64,000 nt of DNA, from NCBI GenBank assembly GCA_026004195.1, contig BPIQ01000001.1, forward strand, positions 62,001 to 126,000, given 5' to 3'. Of the stretch, positions 49,988 to 59,187 are shown one piece after another; the first letter of the stretch is position 1; every line of letters starts with the position of its first letter. Position numbers and translations under genes: made by a program. Below the pieces are notes generated by a model, which was not told where the DNA came from, ran no database searches, and was given only the letters and a program-made list of their open reading frames with translations. The DNA is from Candidatus Binatia bacterium (GTDB taxonomy: Bacteria > Desulfobacterota > Binatia > HRBIN30 > BPIQ01).

Positions 49988-51460
49988 ATGGACCACCTGT
50001 TGAGTTCCATGACCTTCATCCCGCTCGTCGGGGTGGCGATCATCCTCCTGCTTCCGCGCCAGGCCCACAACGCGATCAAGTGGACGGCCGTCGCCGCCAC
50101 GACGCCGCCGCTCGTGCTCGCGGTCTGGCTCTACCTGAACTTCGACCGGACGCACCCGGGCTTCCAGTTCGTGGAGCGGGCGGCCTGGATTCCGGCGGCG
50201 AACATCGAGTACCACATGGGGATCGACGGCGTGAGCGTCACGATGGTGCTGCTCACGGCGCTCCTGTGCTTTCTCTGCATCTTCGCGTCGTGGGGGATCG
50301 ACAAGGGCGTGAAGGGCTACTTCGCGCTCTTTCTCTTGCTCGACACGGGCATGATGGGCGTCTTTTGCGCCCTCGATTTCTTCCTCTTTTTCGTGTTCTG
50401 GGAGGTCATGCTCCTGCCGATGTACTTCCTGATCGGCATCTGGGGCGGGCCGCGCCGGGTGTACGCGGCGATCAAGTTCTTCCTCTACACGCTCCTCGGG
50501 AGCGCGCTCATGCTCATCGTGATGCTCGCTCTCTACTACTCCGTGGAGCCCCACACCTTCGACATGACGAAGCTCATGGAAGCGCACGGAAGCCTCGGGC
50601 GCCTTTCCATGTGGGCCTGGCTCGCGCTCTTCATCGGGTTCGCGATCAAGATCCCGGCTTTCCCCTTCCACACCTGGCTTCCCGACGCCCACGTCGAGGC
50701 ACCGACGGCCATTTCGGTCATCCTGGCGGGGATCCTTCTCAAGATGGGCACCTACGGGATTCTCCGGATCAACTACTCGATCTTCCCCGAGGAGACCGCA
50801 CAGCTCGCCTTCTGGTGTCTGGCCGCTCTCGGCGCCTGGAACATCGTCTACGGGGCGCTCTGCGCGATGGCGCAGAAAGACCTGAAAAAGCTCGTCGCCT
50901 ACTCCTCGATCAGCCACATGGGCTACGTGATGCTCGGCATGGCTTCGTTCACCCCCCAGGGGATCAACGGTGCCGTGCTCCAGATGTTCAACCACGGCAC
51001 GATCACGGCCATGCTCTTTTTGCTCGTCGGCGTCATCTACGACCGGGCACACCACCGCGACATCGACGGCTTCGGGGGGCTCGCCTCGGTCATGCCCGTG
51101 TACACGGGCGTGACGGCGGTCGCGTTCTTCGCCGCACTCGGGCTTCCGGGGCTTTCGGCCTTCATTTCCGAGGCGCTCGTGCTCCTGGGGTCCTGGGGCC
51201 GGTACCCGGAGCTCGCGATCGTCGGGGCGAGTGCGGTGATCCTCACGGCGGGCTACATGCTCTGGGCGCTGCAGCGGATTTACCTGGGACCCGTGAACGA
51301 GAAGTACCGGAATCTCCCCGAGATCAACGGCCGGGAGCTTTTCACGCTGCTGCCGCTGGCCGCCATCGTCGTCGTTCTGGGAGTCTACCCGCACGCCGTC
51401 CTCGATTTGATGAGGCTCTCCCTCGAGCAGTTGAACCAGACGGTGCTCGTCCACTTCTGA
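49988..51460 (+). CDS. nuoM: NADH-quinone oxidoreductase subunit M
   Basis: Antiporter-like proton-pumping subunit of 490 residues and about 14 helices. Conserved blocks: FFLFFVFWEVMLLPMYFLIG (with the pump Glu), IPAFPFHTWLPDAHVEAPTA, ILLKMGTYGILRINY with the central Lys, and KKLVAYSSISHMGYVMLG. Intact frame, ATG at 49988 after a GGAGA site. It sits between nuoL and nuoN, as in most nuo operons. Confidence 0.97.
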   Translation: MDHLLSSMTFIPLVGVAIILLLPRQAHNAIKWTAVAATTPPLVLAVWLYLNFDRTHPGFQFVERAAWIPAANIEYHMGIDGVSVTMVLLTALLCFLCIFASWGIDKGVKGYFALFLLLDTGMMGVFCALDFFLFFVFWEVMLLPMYFLIGIWGGPRRVYAAIKFFLYTLLGSALMLIVMLALYYSVEPHTFDMTKLMEAHGSLGRLSMWAWLALFIGFAIKIPAFPFHTWLPDAHVEAPTAISVILAGILLKMGTYGILRINYSIFPEETAQLAFWCLAALGAWNIVYGALCAMAQKDLKKLVAYSSISHMGYVMLGMASFTPQGINGAVLQMFNHGTITAMLFLLVGVIYDRAHHRDIDGFGGLASVMPVYTGVTAVAFFAALGLPGLSAFISEALVLLGSWGRYPELAIVGASAVILTAGYMLWALQRIYLGPVNEKYRNLPEINGRELFTLLPLAAIVVVLGVYPHAVLDLMRLSLEQLNQTVLVHF

Positions 51461-51479
51461 GAAGCCGCGGGGCGGGAGG

Positions 51480-52961
51480 ATGGACCTCGGTAACCTGGGA
51501 AGCCTGGCCTACTTCTGGCCCGAGCTCGTGCTCGTGGCGACGATTCTGGTGGTCTTCGTCGTGGACCTTTTCGTCGAGGACAAGGAGCGGCTCGGGGATC
51601 TCGCTCTCGCCGGTGCGGGGCTTTCCCTGCTCGCGGCCTCGCGGCAGTTCGGCGGGGAGACGGGCTGGCTTTTCAGCCGCATGATCGTGCTCGATCCCTT
51701 CGCCGTCTTTTTCAAGGTGCTCTTCGCGCTCGCGGCCATCGCGATCGTGTGGATGTCGCTCGACTCGCGCGAGGTGCGCAGCTTCCGGAGCCAGGGCGAG
51801 TACTACGGGCTTCTGCTGACGGCCACGCTCGGGATGTACCTGATGGCGGCGGCCTCGAACCTGCTGATGGCCTACCTCTCGCTCGAGCTTCTGAGCCTCG
51901 TGTCCTACGTGCTCACGGGCTATCTCCGGCACGACCGGCGCTCGGGCGAGGCGGCACTCAAGTACCTGATCTACGGCGGCGTGGCTTCGGGTACGATGAT
52001 CTACGGGATGAGCTGGATTTTCGGGCTCACGGGAAGCATGGACTTCGCCGCGATCCACGCGGAGCTTTTCTCGGGCTCGCCCGACCGCCTCACGGCGTTC
52101 GTGGCGCTGGTGCTCGTGCTGGCCGGCTTCGGCTTCAAGATCGCCGTCGTCCCGTTCCACATGTGGGCCCCGGACGTCTACCACGGCGCCCCGATTCCGG
52201 TGACGGCGTTTCTGGCCGTGGCGTCGAAGGCGGCGGGCTTCGCGCTCGCCATCCGCTTTTTCTACCCCGTGGTTTCCGAGATGGCGGGCGACGGCACGTG
52301 GAAGTTTCTCGCCGGGCTCGACTGGCCGCAGCTCCTGCTCGTGCTGTCCATGGTAACGATGACGCTCGGGAACCTGGCGGCTCTCTCCCAGCAGAACCTG
52401 AAGCGCCTTCTCGCGTACTCGAGCGTCGCGCACGCCGGCTACACGCTCATGGGGCTCGTCGTACTGAGCGACGAGGGGCTGAGGGCGGTCCTCTTCTACC
52501 TCGTCGTCTACTACCTGATGAACCTGGGCGCGTTTCTCGTCGTCATGATCGTGGCGAACGCGACGGGCCGGGAGGACATCGACGGGATGCGGGGCCTCGC
52601 CTGGCGCGGCGGCGCGGCTCCGGCCGTGGCGATGAGCGTCTTTCTCTTCTCGCTCACGGGCATCCCGCCGCTCGCGGGCTTCGTGGGGAAGTTCTACCTC
52701 TTCGCGGCCGTCGTCGAGCGCGAGCTCTACTTTCTCGCGCTCGTTGGCGTGCTGAACAGCGTCGTTTCGCTCTACTACTACGCCCGGATCGTCAAGACGA
52801 TGTTCCTCGATTTCCCGGAGGCGGGCGACGGGACCGTACGGGTAGGACTTCACAGCGGCTCGCTTCTCTGGGGGCTCGTGGCCGGCACCGTCGTGCTCGG
52901 AGTCTACTGGGCTCCGGTCGTGGGCCTCGTCGACCGGTCGCTGCGTTTCTGGATCGGCTGA
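51480..52961 (+). CDS. nuoN: NADH-quinone oxidoreductase subunit N
   Basis: Third antiporter-like subunit (493 residues), last gene of the operon. Visible blocks: NLLMAYLSLELLSLVSYVLT (pump Glu), FKIAVVPFHMWAPDVYHGAP, and KRLLAYSSVAHAGYTLMGLV. The C-terminus ends at 52961. The next 199 bases hold no gene and probably end the nuo transcript, although the amidase gene downstream is on the same strand. Confidence 0.97.
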   Translation: MDLGNLGSLAYFWPELVLVATILVVFVVDLFVEDKERLGDLALAGAGLSLLAASRQFGGETGWLFSRMIVLDPFAVFFKVLFALAAIAIVWMSLDSREVRSFRSQGEYYGLLLTATLGMYLMAAASNLLMAYLSLELLSLVSYVLTGYLRHDRRSGEAALKYLIYGGVASGTMIYGMSWIFGLTGSMDFAAIHAELFSGSPDRLTAFVALVLVLAGFGFKIAVVPFHMWAPDVYHGAPIPVTAFLAVASKAAGFALAIRFFYPVVSEMAGDGTWKFLAGLDWPQLLLVLSMVTMTLGNLAALSQQNLKRLLAYSSVAHAGYTLMGLVVLSDEGLRAVLFYLVVYYLMNLGAFLVVMIVANATGREDIDGMRGLAWRGGAAPAVAMSVFLFSLTGIPPLAGFVGKFYLFAAVVERELYFLALVGVLNSVVSLYYYARIVKTMFLDFPEAGDGTVRVGLHSGSLLWGLVAGTVVLGVYWAPVVGLVDRSLRFWIG

Positions 52962-53160
52962 GGCGTCGGCCTCGAACGCTCCCGTGGTCGAGTTTCCGCA
53001 CCCGAAGGGAAATGGGGGAAGAGCCTGCATTTTCCGCCGGCCCCCGCTCCCGGTCGGGCGCTTCTCGGTCCTGCCGATGCTCGTTCGGGTTCCGGATCGG
53101 CCGGGGGCGCTTGACCTGGGGGGCGGCGGCTGCCCAGAATCCGCGTGGAGTCGAACGTCC

Positions 53161-54222
53161 GTGCCGACCTTTTTCCGAATTGTTGCGGCGCAACTGACCC
53201 CTCGTCTCGGGGACGTCGCGGCGAACCTTGCCCTCTACGAGGCCGAGATCGAGCGAGCCGTGCGCGACGGCGTGGACGTGCTCGTTTTCCCGGAGCTCTC
53301 GCTCACGGGGTACTTTCTCAAGGACATGGTCTCCGAGGTGGCCTTGCGTCTCGAGAGCGCCGAGGTCCGGCGGCTCCGGGAGGCGAGCCGACACGTGGCG
53401 CTCGTGGCCGGGTTCGTCGAGGAGGCGCCCGATTTTCGGTACTACAACTCCGCCGTGTATTTCGAGGACGGCGAAATCCGACACGTGCACCGCAAGGTCT
53501 ACCTTCCCACGTACGGGCTTTTCGACGAGGGGCGCTATCTCGCGCGCGGGAACCGGATCCGGAGCTTTCCGACGAAGTTCGGCCGTTTCGCCATCCTGAT
53601 CTGCGAGGACCTCTGGCATCCTTCGACGATCTACATCGCCGCGCTCGACGGTGCCGTCGTCGTCGTGTGTCCTTCGAGCAGCCCGCTCCGGGGGATCAGC
53701 GACGGCGCGGTGCAGGACGACAACGCGCGGTACTGGGAGGCACTCAATCGCATCTACGCCCAGACCTATTCCGTCTATCTCGTCTACGCGAACCGCGTGG
53801 GCTTCGAAGACGGCGTCGGCTTCTGGGGCGGGTCGGAGATCGTCGCTCCGGACGGGACGACGGTGGCGAAGGGGCCGTACTACGAACCGGCGACGGTCGG
53901 AGGGGAGATCGACCTCGCCCGAGTCCGGCACCATCGCGTGATCGCCCCGGTGATCCGGGACGAGGATCTGGACCTCACGATCAACGAGCTTTTGCGGATC
54001 CGGGGGCGGCCGCGAGAAGGCGGGGAGCTGCCTGCGGAAGCCCTGGAAAAAGCGCACGCGGAAGCTCGGAAAACGAAGGGCGGGGAAGTGCGCGAGGGGA
54101 AGGGTGTGGAAGGTCGCGGTACGGGGAGCGTGGAAGATCGCGCCGAAGAAGATCGAGCCGCGGGTACCACCCGCCCGAAGCCGCGGGCGAGACGCCGCGT
54201 AGCCGCCGGGCGCAGCAAATGA
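53161..54222 (+). CDS. Nitrilase-superfamily amidohydrolase, probable glutaminase partner of NadE
   Basis: Carbon-nitrogen hydrolase with the full catalytic triad: Glu in [16 protein letters not shown], Lys in [16 protein letters not shown] and Cys in [14 protein letters not shown]. It is 353 residues long; the last 75 or so are a low-complexity charged tail rich in Arg, Glu and Lys. In glutamine-dependent NAD synthases such a domain is fused to NadE and supplies ammonia; here a stand-alone NadE gene follows 82 bases later, suggesting a split version. The GTG at 53161 fits the family start ([15 protein letters not shown]). General amidases of the same family cannot be excluded. Confidence 0.8.
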   Translation: MPTFFRIVAAQLTPRLGDVAANLALYEAEIERAVRDGVDVLVFPELSLTGYFLKDMVSEVALRLESAEVRRLREASRHVALVAGFVEEAPDFRYYNSAVYFEDGEIRHVHRKVYLPTYGLFDEGRYLARGNRIRSFPTKFGRFAILICEDLWHPSTIYIAALDGAVVVVCPSSSPLRGISDGAVQDDNARYWEALNRIYAQTYSVYLVYANRVGFEDGVGFWGGSEIVAPDGTTVAKGPYYEPATVGGEIDLARVRHHRVIAPVIRDEDLDLTINELLRIRGRPREGGELPAEALEKAHAEARKTKGGEVREGKGVEGRGTGSVEDRAEEDRAAGTTRPKPRARRRVAAGRSK

Positions 54223-54304
54223 CGGCCGAGGTCGGTCCGGCTCTCGCGTGCATCTCGACGAGGCTCGGCGGCTTTCGCCTCGGGCGTCCGGCTTCGTTTC
54301 GAAA

Positions 54305-55150
54305 ATGACCGCCCACGTTCCTTCCGTTCTCCCGCGTATCCCGACGAACCCACCGCTCCTCCGCCGCATTCTGACCGCGTTCATTCGCAACGAGGTCCGG
54401 AAGGTCGGCGTCGAGCGGGTCGTGGTGGGTCTTTCGGGCGGCGTCGATTCCAGTCTTTCGGCGCTACTGGCCGCCGAGGCGCTCGGGCCCGAGAACGTCC
54501 TCGGCCTCGAGATGCCCTACCGGACCTCGAGCCCCGAAAGCCTCCGGCACGCGGACGCCGTGGCGAGGGTGGGTGGCTTCCAGGTCCTGCGGATCGACAT
54601 CACGCCGCAGATCGACGCCTACTTCGAGCGCTTTCCCGACGCCGATCCCGTCCGCCGGGGCAACAAGATGGCGCGCGAGCGCATGACGATCCTCTACGAC
54701 CACTCGGCACGGTGGAAGGCGCTCGTGCTGGGGACCAGCAACAAGACGGAGCTTCTTCTGGGTTACGGGACGCTCCACGGCGACATGGCCTCGGCCGTCA
54801 ATCCGCTCGGGGACCTCTACAAGACGCAGGTCTGGGCCCTGGCCGAGGCGGTGGGGGTGCCGGAAGAAATCGTGCGCAAAAAGCCCACGGCGGACCTCTG
54901 GGTCGGGCAGACGGACGAGGCGGAGCTCGGTTTTTCCTACCGGGAAGTCGACGCGCTTCTCTATCTCATGGTGGACCTTCGTTACACGCGCGAGGAGCTT
55001 TTCAGAGTGGGTTTTTCCGAGGCTTTCGTCTCGCGCGTCGCCGAGATGGTGAAAAACTCCCAGTTCAAGCGCCGGCTTCCCGTCATCGCCAAGGTCTCGC
55101 ACCGGACGATCGACCGCGACTTTCGTTACGCGCGCGACTGGGGGCGGTAG
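54305..55150 (+). CDS. nadE: NAD+ synthase, stand-alone ammonia-type
   Basis: Converts nicotinate adenine dinucleotide to NAD+ using ATP and ammonia, the last step of NAD synthesis. The 281-residue product has the PP-loop [20 protein letters not shown], the substrate-binding [20 protein letters not shown], and [18 protein letters not shown]. The C-terminal [19 protein letters not shown] is typical. No glutaminase domain is fused; the upstream nitrilase-like gene probably provides it. The ATG at 54305 is used; the upstream frame is not conserved. Confidence 0.93.
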   Translation: MTAHVPSVLPRIPTNPPLLRRILTAFIRNEVRKVGVERVVVGLSGGVDSSLSALLAAEALGPENVLGLEMPYRTSSPESLRHADAVARVGGFQVLRIDITPQIDAYFERFPDADPVRRGNKMARERMTILYDHSARWKALVLGTSNKTELLLGYGTLHGDMASAVNPLGDLYKTQVWALAEAVGVPEEIVRKKPTADLWVGQTDEAELGFSYREVDALLYLMVDLRYTREELFRVGFSEAFVSRVAEMVKNSQFKRRLPVIAKVSHRTIDRDFRYARDWGR

Positions 55151-55193
55151 GCGGTCGCCGCGGGCCGGCGACGCAGGCGCCAGGATGCGGTCG

Positions 55194-56576
55194 TCACGGA
55201 ACGACCAGGCAGAGCGGGACGAAGCGCCTCACCTTGCCGGTGAGCGGGTTGCGCTCGATGCCCTCGACGCACCGGACCGTGGCGAGAGGGTCGCGAAGGC
55301 CAGCATCCCGCAGGCTCGCGCACAGGTTCGCGGCGAGGGTTTCGGTGTCCAGGCTTTCGCTCGCGACGACCTCCATGTCGATGCCGCGGGGGGTCTGGTG
55401 TACGCGGTACTCGCTCACCGCCGGCGTCTTCACCATGACGGTGCGGACGACGATGGGGTGGATCTCGACCGAACCGTAGCGGAAGACCTCGTCGGCCCGG
55501 CCCTCGACGGAGGCGCGGAGGTAGCCCTCCGGCGAGTCGGGATGGCGCACGAACCGGTCGGTGATCTCGTAGCGGATGAGGGGCTGGGTGAGGTTGTAGA
55601 GGTTCGTCACCAGGATGCCTTCGGAGGGCACCCCCGGGGGGACCGGTCGGCCGTCGGCGTCCACGAGTTCGACCAGGCAGTTGTCCGTGGCGAAGGTCAG
55701 GACGGACTCGCCGGGCTCGCTGTGCCCGACGAGACCCTCGGTCGACGCGAACTGGTCCACCGGGGGCACCCCGAAAGCGTCGGCGATGGCGGCGCGCGCC
55801 GAAGGGGTGAGGACCTCGCCCGTCGTGGTGACGGCGAAGGGGGTGATGCGAAGCCGCCCGGCACGTTGCTCGGCGGCGAGGGCCTCGAGGCGTGTGGGAT
55901 ACCCCATGAGAGCGTGGGGTTGGATGTCGTTCAGGCGCGCCACCGCTTCACAGATGGGAAGCGTGGCGGGAACGGACACGATCCGCATGGGCCCGCTCTT
56001 GCTTGTCGCGGCGCCGAACCCGGTCGCGTGCACGGGGGAGGCGGCGGCGACCATTGCAAGGACGAAGCCACCTGGAGGCGGACCTCCGAGGGCCATCAGA
56101 CGGGCGAGGGACCGGCGAGAGATCGAGCAGGCGAACTCCACGTGCTCTTCGATGGTCTGGAGGAAGATGCCCCGTATCCCGGAGCTCCCTCCCGAGGTGA
56201 GGCACACGTAGCGGTCGAAAAGGAGAGTGGGCTCTTGCGACGCGGCGGCGAGGTGGGCCTCGACGGTGGCGCGATCGAGCCTGCGATCGGTCGTGACCTC
56301 GTCGAAGTGCTCCATCATTTCGCCCTTCGTCATCGGAGGCAAAGAGGGCAGGTCGCCGAGCTCGAAGCCCTCCGGATCGACCCCGGAAAGCCGCCGGGCG
56401 TGAAAGGGCGAGCATCGGAGGGCATGGGCGAGGAGGGTGCGGAGCGCGTCCCGCTGGTGGCGCTCGAGGCGGTCCGGGGTCCACTGCAGCCGCTCGAGAT
56501 GGTGCGGGATTCGGGCGGCGACCAGCGTTTCCGTGCGGGCCCCGAGGTCGTCGAGCGGTCCGGTCGCGGTCGTCAT
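55194..56576 (-). CDS. Phenylacetate-CoA ligase-like AMP-forming enzyme
   Basis: Adenylate-forming enzyme of the PaaK family (460 residues), which activates a carboxylic acid to an acyl-CoA or acyl-adenylate. Motifs: the phosphate-loop region YVCLTSGGSSGIRGIF, the family segment SPFHARRLSGVDPEGF, DQFASTEGLVGHSEPGE near the acyl site, and the hinge region YLRASVEGRADEVFRYGSV. The C-terminal lysine (NPLTGKVRRFVP) is present. The substrate is unknown; no phenylacetate-pathway gene is nearby. It is convergent with nadE, with about 43 bases between them. Confidence 0.85.
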   Translation of the reverse strand: MTTATGPLDDLGARTETLVAARIPHHLERLQWTPDRLERHQRDALRTLLAHALRCSPFHARRLSGVDPEGFELGDLPSLPPMTKGEMMEHFDEVTTDRRLDRATVEAHLAAASQEPTLLFDRYVCLTSGGSSGIRGIFLQTIEEHVEFACSISRRSLARLMALGGPPPGGFVLAMVAAASPVHATGFGAATSKSGPMRIVSVPATLPICEAVARLNDIQPHALMGYPTRLEALAAEQRAGRLRITPFAVTTTGEVLTPSARAAIADAFGVPPVDQFASTEGLVGHSEPGESVLTFATDNCLVELVDADGRPVPPGVPSEGILVTNLYNLTQPLIRYEITDRFVRHPDSPEGYLRASVEGRADEVFRYGSVEIHPIVVRTVMVKTPAVSEYRVHQTPRGIDMEVVASESLDTETLAANLCASLRDAGLRDPLATVRCVEGIERNPLTGKVRRFVPLCLVVP

Positions 56577-56689
56577 CGGCGTCTCCCTTCTCTGTGCGCG
56601 GCGTCAGCCGGGATGCGAGCGTGAACAGTCCCGCGATCGTCTCGTCCACTCGCTCCCCTCCGAGGGCCTGCCCGGAAGCTCGCGCCAGG

Positions 56690-57208
56690 TCACCTTGCTT
56701 CTTCGAATCGAATCGGTTCGGGCGAGAATTTCCTCGCGAGGTTACGCGCCTCGTCTGCGTCGACAAAGCTCACCGTAAGCCGAAAGCTCTCCGGACAGCC
56801 CAGAACGACGAGGTGGTCCATGATCGTGCCGTCGATGGCGATTTGCAGGTCCGTGTACGACTTGCACTGGCGGGCCATCATGCGGTCGAGTTCGCGCTGG
56901 GCCGAGGGAGTCAGGTCGAAAACCACGCGGTAGATCTCTCCTTGCTCGACCCACCGGCCCCGACCGCCTTCGGTAAAATAAGGTGTCGTGTGCCCGTGCA
57001 CGGCCAGCACGTCTTCGTGCGTGATGGTGGCGAGGGGCTCGGCAAGAACGACGACCCTCTCGCCCGTCTTCAACGGCACTTCCTTGGTGGCGCCCGTTTC
57101 GTGGGCCTCCGTGGCAGGGAGGTAGATTTCGATGCTCGCCGCCTGGGCGGAACTCGTGAGAAAAAGAAGTGGGGCAAGACTCGAGATGACGCTCCATAGG
57201 AAATCCAT
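56690..57208 (-). CDS. Exported protein resembling the SecD P1-head region
   Basis: Small secreted protein (172 residues) with a signal peptide (FLWSVISSLAPLLFLTSSAQA). The mature part begins IEIYLPATEAHETGATKEVP and has KTGERVVVLAEPLATITHED, a pattern seen in the periplasmic head of SecD, where these segments form the base sub-domain. The later part (YRVVFDLTPSAQRELDRMMA) also resembles that fold. No membrane helices of SecD follow, so it is a stand-alone module of unknown function. It is encoded just downstream of the membrane protein at 57224-58141 on the same strand. Confidence 0.55.
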   Translation of the reverse strand: MDFLWSVISSLAPLLFLTSSAQAASIEIYLPATEAHETGATKEVPLKTGERVVVLAEPLATITHEDVLAVHGHTTPYFTEGGRGRWVEQGEIYRVVFDLTPSAQRELDRMMARQCKSYTDLQIAIDGTIMDHLVVLGCPESFRLTVSFVDADEARNLARKFSPEPIRFEEAR

Positions 57209-57223
57209 ACTGCTACCTCGGAG

Positions 57224-58141
57224 TCATGCCAAAAGGTGTTGCGGCGATGCAAGTAGGAAAGGGTCGGAGAGAAGGCCCTCGATTTCGAGCGGAGTTATCG
57301 ATCGTGCGCTCCTGCCCTTTGTAGGTCTCGGTCGACTCCTCGGTCGACTCCAGTGACGGCCGAAAGGCGCCTTTTCGCTTCTTCGGACACGATCAGACCA
57401 ACCTTTTGGTGGCTGAGTCGGAGCGGCTTTCCCTCGGCCGAGGGAAATCAGCGCTCCCAGGAGAACGAGGCTCGCGCCGACGTCGAAGGGTTCTTGCTCG
57501 GGACGGTTTCTCGTGTAGTGCCTGGCAACGAAGCGGACCTTCCGGCCGTCCCGGTGAACCTTCAACTCTACCCAGGGACTCCGGGCGGGAGTGAACACCC
57601 CCTTCGGGCGCACGATGGCTTCGAGGAAGTCGCGGTCTCGCCGGAGATGGCGAGTGGTCCAAAAACGCCGGAGCAAGGCCTCGGCTTGCTCGACAACGCC
57701 GTCTGCCGCGTTCGCTTCGACCTCGGCCGTGCACTCGACCTCCTGTCCCCGCCTTTCGAGTTGGATTCCGAAGCCCCTGCGGAGGATGTGAAGCTGTTCC
57801 AAGGTGGTCCGTAGCGCCCAAGGCCGGAGGGACACGTACAGGGCGAGGAGGAAGAAGAAGTTGAACGTCGATATGCCGGCCAAGACCAAGAGGAATCTCA
57901 AAATTTTTCCGCCGGAATGGTAGGAGGGCTCGTCTCCTTCGATGGTGTTGACTCCGAGATGGGCTGCAACAAGGTAAAGACCGAAAATGAATCCGAGGAG
58001 CGAAAAAGTCAGTGCGAAGCGAAATGCGGATGAGCGATCGAGCTCGAGCCCCTCGTCGAAGGCATCCAGGACGCGCACAAAAAGATTCTCGGGCTCCCCC
58101 TCGCAGCAGCCTTTCCCGCTCGGCCTGGTAGGCAATGTCAT
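57224..58141 (-). CDS. Two-helix membrane protein of unknown function
   Basis: Protein of 305 residues with two membrane helices (FALTFSLLGFIFGLYLVAAH and FLLVLAGISTFNFFFLLALY) and a cytoplasmic-looking domain (ILRRGFGIQLERRGQEVECT, VEQAEALLRRFWTTRHLRRD). No family recognised. The N-terminus may be wrong: an ATG at 58151 in the next frame reads MTDNDIAYQAERERLLRG and would join EPENLFVRVLDAFDEG after a one-base change in the GGGGG run near 58098. Likewise the last 50 residues are Arg-rich and not protein-like, so a second indel near the end is possible. Confidence 0.55.
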   Translation of the reverse strand: MTLPTRPSGKGCCEGEPENLFVRVLDAFDEGLELDRSSAFRFALTFSLLGFIFGLYLVAAHLGVNTIEGDEPSYHSGGKILRFLLVLAGISTFNFFFLLALYVSLRPWALRTTLEQLHILRRGFGIQLERRGQEVECTAEVEANAADGVVEQAEALLRRFWTTRHLRRDRDFLEAIVRPKGVFTPARSPWVELKVHRDGRKVRFVARHYTRNRPEQEPFDVGASLVLLGALISLGRGKAAPTQPPKGWSDRVRRSEKAPFGRHWSRPRSRPRPTKGRSARSITPLEIEGLLSDPFLLASPQHLLA

Positions 58142-58327
58142 TGTCCGTCATGGCAGCGTAACCGAAGGAAGGACAACAGTCGGCTCGAAGCCGAGAGGCG
58201 GGCTACGGGTAATGATGACGTTGCCCGAGGGTGACCGCCCGCCGGGTACACCGAACTCTTCTCCTTCTCGCTAGCCAAGAGGGCGCCTCGGCGTTCTTCT
58301 TGCATCCAAGAGGTCCCTCAGGGGCCG

Positions 58328-58609
58328 TCATCGCTGGTCCTCGAGAGAGGCTCCGCAGAGCGTGCACCTACGGGGAACGCAAAACGTCAATTCGAAGGAC
58401 TTCGTCCCCAGGCAGGTCACCGGATTGTTGAGGACCGCCTTGTTGCAGACACGGCACTTGCGAGTCAGCAGGTAGCCAAGCAGGGAAAGCTGGAACACCA
58501 CGCCCAATCCGAGGAAAATCCGGTGCAGCAGAAACCCGGCCAAAAAAAGGAAGACCCCCAGAGGAAACCCGACGAGCATCGCCAGGTGCACGCGCCGCCG
58601 TACGTTCAT
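58328..58609 (-). CDS. Small two-helix membrane protein with Cys-pair domain, paralogue 1
   Basis: Protein of 93 residues with two N-terminal helices (HLAMLVGFPLGVFLFLAGFL and FLGLGVVFQLSLLGYLL) followed by a cytosolic tail with two Cys pairs: KCRVCNKAVLNNPV and RRCTLCGASLE, likely one zinc site. It is clearly related to the protein at 58820-59113, with the same start (MNVR), spacing and end. I do not recognise the family. The ATG at 58609 starts the shared part. Confidence 0.6.
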   Translation of the reverse strand: MNVRRRVHLAMLVGFPLGVFLFLAGFLLHRIFLGLGVVFQLSLLGYLLTRKCRVCNKAVLNNPVTCLGTKSFELTFCVPRRCTLCGASLEDQR

Positions 58610-58819
58610 CGTCGGCTTCCCGTTGGGCTATGTTTCAGGCCGGTACTGCGTCCCGCGGGACTCGCGCACGGAAGGGCGGACTTCCCTCGACATTCGCTGA
58701 TCTCCCTCCGCCCTCGCCCCCCGGTCACCGGACGTCCGATTCGTAGGACCAAGGGCTCCTCTTCCCCGCTCGTGGTCGGCACGGCGTGGTATGACGCTCC
58801 GACCTCGAGGAGTAAGCTG

Positions 58820-59113
58820 CTACGCCTGTTTCTCCAGATCCGCCCCGCAGAGGGTACAGTGCTTCGGAATGCGTACGGTCCATACGTACAGCTTCAGGTG
58901 GAACCACTTCTCCAAGAAACGCACGGGGTTGTTCGAGATGCTTTTGCCGCACACCCTGCATTTTTGGCGAGCGGAGATCAACTGGAAAAACATTTGCACC
59001 CCGGCCCCGACGACCAAAAATATCGGGTGAAAAGCAATGCCCGCTACCAGGAAAGGAAAGGCGAGAAGAACGCCAAGGCCGCTCGCTAGGTAGGCTTTTT
59101 GCCTTACGTTCAC
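58820..59113 (-). CDS. Small two-helix membrane protein with Cys-pair domain, paralogue 2
   Basis: Protein of 97 residues, a tandem paralogue of 58328-58609: MNVRQKAYLASGLGVLLAF, a second helix (FLVVGAGVQMFFQLI), then KCRVCGKSISNNPVRFLEKW and KHCTLCGADLEKQA. The conserved features of the pair are C-x2-C-x-K, NNPV and CTLCGA-x-LE. No enzyme motif is present. Both genes lie downstream of the second RHS gene on the same strand. Confidence 0.6.
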   Translation of the reverse strand: MNVRQKAYLASGLGVLLAFPFLVAGIAFHPIFLVVGAGVQMFFQLISARQKCRVCGKSISNNPVRFLEKWFHLKLYVWTVRIPKHCTLCGADLEKQA

Positions 59114-59187
59114 GCTACGTCAGATCCGGTTACCTTCCACGCTGATTTCAGAGTGGGCACACGAAGGAAAGCGGAGATGTGTAGATC

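Noticed and set aside
53161..54222. A longer amidase starting at 52984
   Set aside because: The extra 59 residues are not conserved in composition or motif, and the family begins at the GTG at 53161.
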